Shown here: piece by piece, positions 60,370-64,000 of the stretch
Layout: every line of letters begins with the position of its first letter
Position numbering within the stretch: the stretch's first letter is position 1
From: Emticicia sp. 21SJ11W-3
GTDB taxonomy: Bacteria; Bacteroidota; Bacteroidia; Cytophagales; Spirosomataceae
Assembly (NCBI RefSeq): GCF_024138715.1
Contig: NZ_CP092074.1
Span: 868,001-932,000, forward strand
Direction of reading: 5' to 3'
Length of the DNA: 64,000 nucleotides
Program-made: the position numbers and the translations under genes
The notes under the pieces: model-generated
The model's input: the letters and a program-made list of their open reading frames with translations, nothing else
Database searches by the model: none
What the model was told of the DNA's origin: nothing

Positions 60370-62928
60370 TCAATAAGTGTATCGTAGTGTAACTCCATAG
60401 GTTCGTTGATCGCCCACAATACCGGCGTAATTGCCCGCACTGCCCGGAGCCGCCAGCAGTTGCTCGTAGTAGTCAACATTAAACAGGTTTCTGCCCCATA
60501 CAAAGAATGTGATTCCATTAGATGCTCTGAAACCCACCCGACCATTGGTAAGCGTGTATCCTTCAATATTCAGGTATTGTGATGGAGACGGGCTAGATGA
60601 GAATTTTGAACGGTAGTAGGCATCAAGCCCTAAAAAATAATTGCCTTTTAAGCCTAGTAATCTACCTTTTGTTGTAGCCTCGCCACCTAATGAACCTGCC
60701 CATTTAGAGATACCCGGCAGCTGGCCTCCGGAAACATCTTTAAATGCCTGCGGGCCACCAACCTCTTCTAAAGGCACAGGAGCATTTTTGAAAGAGATGT
60801 ATTTGCCATCGGTATAGGCAAAGGCGCCATTAATTGTGAAATGATTACTAAGTCTGATGTTTCCATCTACCTCAACACCAATAACTCTTACTTTTTCGGC
60901 ATTTGCCAGATACCCTCTGTTTACGCCGGGCTCTGGTGTCTGTACCTGTGTCTGATAGTCTTTAATGTCGGTATCATGAAATACGAGGTTCAAAATTGAA
61001 TTGGCTGTTGGTTTGGTTTTGATACCTATCTCTTTGTGTGAAACAAATTCTGGCTTTACCTTGGCCAGGTCTATCAGCACCTGCCCGCTTGCAGTTGGCA
61101 AACCTCCGATGTTTACACCAACCGGTTTGTAACTGACAGAGTAAGTAGCAAACGCATTGAGTTTTTCGCTGGCTCTGTATTGCAGGGTTAGCTGGCCAGA
61201 AAAGTTATCTTCGTTTACTGTTGTATTAAATGCCTGATTGGTATAAACACCATTTTTTAGGGCAACCAAGGCAGGGTCTGTTGTTTGTAAACCACCGTAG
61301 GTTTCACGTTTGTAGTCTGCTATTTTTTTATCGTAGTTCCATCTTACGCCGGGCAATACATGGATTTTGCTGGTAATGGCCCAGTCAACCTGGCTAAAAA
61401 TAGCCAGACTGGTGCTTTGAATACGATTGGTTGTTCTGATTCCGAAATTATCAAACAATCCCGGTGTTTTCCATAAGTTACTGGTAGAGTTTTGGGCAAA
61501 ACGCCATTGAGCCGAACCAGCTTCTTCGGTTTGTACAGGGTCAGACTTCAGGTCCTGCCAAAGTCCGAATGCACCGATTACTCCACTTAATTTTGAAGAG
61601 ATTTGTCCGGAGTATCTGATTTCCTGCGACCACTGTTTGTGTACCGAGTTGCCAGAAGAAATAGTAAAGATAGGCAGACCTGTATAGTCGCGGTCGTTCA
61701 AAGGCACCCACTTCCAGTAGCGGTATGCTGTGGTTGAGGTAAGCGTTCCTTTCCCGATTTTGATGTCTGCATTGGCAGAGACGCCGTCAAATTTATTATC
61801 AGCCTTCGATTGCGTATCCAGGTCAACTTTTCTTTCAAAAGCGCTTGAGTAAGGCAGCTTGTAATTTAAATCGGCTATGATGGCATTAAACTGGCGGTAT
61901 GCCGGTCTTTTGGTAGTAACAACACCTGCCACAGCCCAGCCATAGCCATTGGGTTTTTGTTCGGTCAGGTCTCCGATAAAGGTTATTTTTACATTATCGC
62001 TGGGCGCGTAAAGCAACTGAGCCCGCAGCCCGATGTTATTGATATCGTTTATATATTGTTGCTTGCTTACATTAAAAAGCAACCCGTCGCGCTGGGTACC
62101 GGTAAATGATACTCTGGCTGCCAGTTTCTTGCTTAACGGCCCTGTTATTGAGCCTTTTGCCTGAATATAGCCAAAGTTACCATAGCTTAACTCAAAGCTG
62201 GCGCCGGGTGTAAAACTTGCCTGGCGTGTAGTAATGTTAAAAGCGCCTGCGGTAGTGTTTTTACCAAAGAGCGTACCCTGTGGGCCTCTGAGTACTTCCA
62301 CCTGCTCTATGTCAATGAAATCGAGGGCAGTAGCGGCCGGCCGTGCGTAATAGACACCATCTACGTAGAAGCCGACGCCGGGGTCTATACCATCGTTAGT
62401 CAAACCAAAGGTTGAGCCTAAACCACGGATGTTTAAAGTAGTGTTACGGGCGTTAGAAGCATATAGCTGAACCGTCGGTACTAATTCTTTCAGGCGGTTT
62501 ACATTAAATGCACCTGCGTCTTCAACGGTTACACCTCTTACAATAGATATAGGTATGGGTACTGACTGCGCTGACTCCTGACGACGGCGAGAGGTAATTA
62601 CCACATCTGATAGTTGATTTGCCGCAGCATCGAGTCTGATTTCAACCGTAGGCTCGGTAATTACCACTTCTTTTTTCTGATAGCCGATATAGCTCACAAC
62701 CAGTGTAAAAGGTAGCTTTTGCCCGGTTATTAATTTAAACTCTCCGTTGGCATCTGTCTGTGCGCCGTTGGTTGTGCCTTTGATAGACACCGTGGCGCCA
62801 ATGAGCGGGTCGTTAGTAACGGCATCTATCACCTTACCAGTTACATTGGCATTAATGGTTGGGTTATCTTGTGCAATTGTTTGCACTGAAAAGATAACTC
62901 CAAAAACTAGTAATAGAATTTTCTGCAT
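60370..62928 (-). CDS. TonB-dependent receptor (siderophore/cofactor type)
   Basis: An outer-membrane receptor of about 852 residues that imports a ligand using TonB energy. After the signal peptide (MQKILLLVFGVIFSVQTIAQ) comes a carboxypeptidase-regulatory-like domain (about 25-105, VTGKVIDAVTNDPLIGATV). The plug follows at about 115-225 (NVNRLKELVPTVQL, LNIRGLGS, VDGVYYARP, EVLRGPQGTLFGKNTTAG), then a 22-strand barrel ending in LRYTY. No SusD neighbour exists, so a small metal complex is likelier than a glycan. An earlier ATG at 62952 would lengthen the signal peptide by eight residues. Confidence 0.92.
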   Translation of the reverse strand: MQKILLLVFGVIFSVQTIAQDNPTINANVTGKVIDAVTNDPLIGATVSIKGTTNGAQTDANGEFKLITGQKLPFTLVVSYIGYQKKEVVITEPTVEIRLDAAANQLSDVVITSRRRQESAQSVPIPISIVRGVTVEDAGAFNVNRLKELVPTVQLYASNARNTTLNIRGLGSTFGLTNDGIDPGVGFYVDGVYYARPAATALDFIDIEQVEVLRGPQGTLFGKNTTAGAFNITTRQASFTPGASFELSYGNFGYIQAKGSITGPLSKKLAARVSFTGTQRDGLLFNVSKQQYINDINNIGLRAQLLYAPSDNVKITFIGDLTEQKPNGYGWAVAGVVTTKRPAYRQFNAIIADLNYKLPYSSAFERKVDLDTQSKADNKFDGVSANADIKIGKGTLTSTTAYRYWKWVPLNDRDYTGLPIFTISSGNSVHKQWSQEIRYSGQISSKLSGVIGAFGLWQDLKSDPVQTEEAGSAQWRFAQNSTSNLWKTPGLFDNFGIRTTNRIQSTSLAIFSQVDWAITSKIHVLPGVRWNYDKKIADYKRETYGGLQTTDPALVALKNGVYTNQAFNTTVNEDNFSGQLTLQYRASEKLNAFATYSVSYKPVGVNIGGLPTASGQVLIDLAKVKPEFVSHKEIGIKTKPTANSILNLVFHDTDIKDYQTQVQTPEPGVNRGYLANAEKVRVIGVEVDGNIRLSNHFTINGAFAYTDGKYISFKNAPVPLEEVGGPQAFKDVSGGQLPGISKWAGSLGGEATTKGRLLGLKGNYFLGLDAYYRSKFSSSPSPSQYLNIEGYTLTNGRVGFRASNGITFFVWGRNLFNVDYYEQLLAAPGSAGNYAGIVGDQRTYGVTLRYTY

Positions 62929-62978
62929 AGTAGAATTGTTTTGTGTTTGCATAAAATGCTTTTAAGAATAAGGATTGG

Positions 62979-63023
62979 CAAATATATACTAGTTCTATTT
63001 AATCTACCAAATTAGTAGATTAA
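62979..63023 (-). promoter_or_regulatory. Promoter of the TonB receptor with a 9-bp inverted repeat over -33
   Basis: On the minus strand TTTG (63008-63011), a 21-nt spacer and TATATTTG (62979-62986) match the Bacteroidota promoter pattern in both boxes. A perfect inverted repeat, TTAATCTAC (62999-63007) and GTAGATTAA (63015-63023), encloses the -33 box in its 7-nt spacer. This is a likely operator, for example for a metal-responsive repressor. Confidence 0.65.
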
Positions 63024-63162
63024 TAATCTAAAATATTGTTGCTTTAGTGCAATTGATTATTTAAAAAGGTATATTTTTAAATATTGGGGGTGATGCTTGA
63101 TGAAGAAAAACTGATGGTATGTGCCACAAAACCAAACCAATTAACACTTATACAGATTCGGG

Positions 63163-63170
63163 TAGTTTTG
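63163..63170 (+). promoter_or_regulatory. -7 box (TAGTTTTG) upstream of the PstS-like gene
   Basis: An exact TAnnTTTG match 73 nt before the ATG at 63243. There is no -33 TTG at the right spacing. A second imperfect box, CAACTTTG, ends 3 nt before the ATG but would leave no leader. Confidence 0.35.
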
Positions 63171-63242
63171 TTTTACGCAAAATATAACAAACAGTTAATC
63201 CGGAAGAATTGTCAATAGTAGATAATTAATTCAACTTTGTAG

Positions 63243-64000
63243 ATGCGCAAGTTGATTTTTCTCGTCATACTGATCATTTCCGGCTGTGCAGAGCATGATA
63301 ATACAATTAAAGTGAAAGGCTCTGATACAGAAGTAAATCTTGCCGTTGTGCTGGCTGAAAACTTCCACTACGGGCATCCGGATTTGCTGGTCTCCATATC
63401 CGGAGGAGGGTCTGGGCTGGGAATAGCATCGTTGCTCAACGGAACTGCTGATATTGCGAATTCTTCAAGAGATATTAATGATAAAGAGCTGGCGCATTTC
63501 AAGGCAAAAAACCTGGAAATATCATCATTTATTTTTGCCCAGGACGCCATCGCTTTTGTTGTATCTGACCAATTATCTATTGACTCAATCAGTACACAAG
63601 CCCTGGCCAGAATACTTAGTGGTGAATGGAATAACTGGAACAGGCTGACTTCTTCCGATATTCCGATTAACATATACGGGCGCCAAAGTAATTCGGGAAC
63701 TCATGAATATATACAGAAGTCGCTAAAAATACGGTTTTCTCCGTTTGCCAAACAGATGAATGGCAATGCCCAAATTCTTGAGGGCATTAAAGTAGACCCC
63801 TCAGGTATAGGTTATGTAGGCGCAGGGTATATGATGCAAAAGAGTGGGTCAGGCTTAAAAGTGTTAAAAATCTATACTTCTGATGGCGGTGAAGCTGTTT
63901 CACCGTTGGATGCAAAGAAAATTATCTCAGGAAAGTACTTTTTTCAGCGACCTTTATATCAGTTCTTCAAAAAAAAGGACTATCAGAAAGTGAAGCCTTT
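63243..64000 (+). CDS. PstS-like phosphate-binding lipoprotein (C-terminus cut by window edge)
   Basis: A substrate-binding protein of the phosphate ABC transporter type, read from the ATG at 63243 for 252 codons until the window ends. The lipoprotein signal is MRKLIFLVILIISGC (Cys15). PBP-like motifs are IKVKGSDTEVNLAVVLAENF, SGGGSGLGIASLLNGTADIA with NSSRDIND, and IYGRQSNSGTHEYI, the phosphate-contact regions. The typical family length of about 270-330 residues implies only a small part is missing. The Pst permease genes may follow to the right. Confidence 0.85.
   Translation, partial: MRKLIFLVILIISGCAEHDNTIKVKGSDTEVNLAVVLAENFHYGHPDLLVSISGGGSGLGIASLLNGTADIANSSRDINDKELAHFKAKNLEISSFIFAQDAIAFVVSDQLSIDSISTQALARILSGEWNNWNRLTSSDIPINIYGRQSNSGTHEYIQKSLKIRFSPFAKQMNGNAQILEGIKVDPSGIGYVGAGYMMQKSGSGLKVLKIYTSDGGEAVSPLDAKKIISGKYFFQRPLYQFFKKKDYQKVKP

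Noticed and set aside
60370-62928. SusC-type glycan importer of a polysaccharide utilisation locus
   Set aside because: No SusD gene, sulfatase or glycoside hydrolase lies beside it, and its length (about 850 residues) is shorter than SusC proteins.
1-64000. CRISPR array, insertion sequences, rRNA operon or riboswitch
   Set aside because: No regularly spaced repeats, transposase genes, rRNA stretches or recognised aptamer cores were seen on reading both strands.

Overview
The window reads as a chromosomal segment of a Bacteroidota bacterium, most likely of the Cytophagia / Spirosomaceae-Cytophagaceae kind. Signs of this are a SprE/PorW-type type IX secretion (T9SS) lipoprotein, a CotH protein with a T9SS C-terminal sorting domain, a GLPGLI protein, carboxypeptidase-regulatory TonB-linked barrels, TAnnTTTG-type -7 promoter boxes and few Shine-Dalgarno sequences. 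The placement is inferred from gene content, not from a marker phylogeny. No rRNA, CRISPR array, IS element or prophage module was seen. There is one tRNA, tRNA-Ala(GGC).

Layout. 0-6 kb: a partial Spinster-like MFS carrier, a TetR / small HMA-like protein / MFS efflux operon with a palindromic operator, a YdeI-like protein, an MsbA-like ABC exporter and a cold-shock protein. 6-13.5 kb: a TonB-linked-type outer-membrane barrel, a translationally coupled RRM / DEAD-box / VF530 operon, a glycosyltransferase-HAD fusion and a GLPGLI protein. 13.6-24 kb: a histidine kinase with its response regulator, a convergent second response regulator, a sodium:solute symporter with an unlisted 49-residue membrane partner, the SprE/PorW lipoprotein, a patatin phospholipase, an MBL hydrolase and a second sensor kinase. 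24-34 kb: secreted or accessory enzymes, including a DUF4920 protein, amidohydrolase, SDR, Gfo/Idh, a HipA-like kinase with DUF3037, TatD, ElaA, CotH and a DRGH nuclease. 34-45 kb: tcdA-coaX-OMP-lptC, cytochrome c / SCO / coiled-coil lipoprotein, recN, an NlpC/P60 peptidase and a 1041-residue peptidase-propeller-barrel fusion, then the tRNA. 46-51 kb: a DUF1080 / cupredoxin-PVC-type / FG-GAP sugar-associated operon.

The most unusual part is 51-59.5 kb. A divergent lasso-peptide-like RiPP locus is present. One arm (minus strand) holds an HPr-kinase-like protein, a sulfotransferase, a PqqD-type B1 and a transglutaminase-like B2. The other arm (plus strand) is an asparagine-synthetase-like macrocyclase lacking the catalytic Cys2. 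I found the probable precursor in the sequence as a 50-codon minus-strand gene at 55455-55607. Its leader carries a W-x-x-P-type B1 recognition motif, and its core has one acidic residue (Glu43) and ends in Ser. Its last ten codons lie antisense to the 3' end of the macrocyclase gene. It sits directly downstream of six phage-tail-collar (Mdp-like) genes, which are a tandem duplication of a three-gene block with a period near 1.99 kb. Behind them lie fossils of at least one more collar gene.

The right end holds a TonB-dependent receptor with a clear promoter overlapped by a 9-bp inverted repeat, and a partial PstS-like phosphate-binding lipoprotein running off the window.
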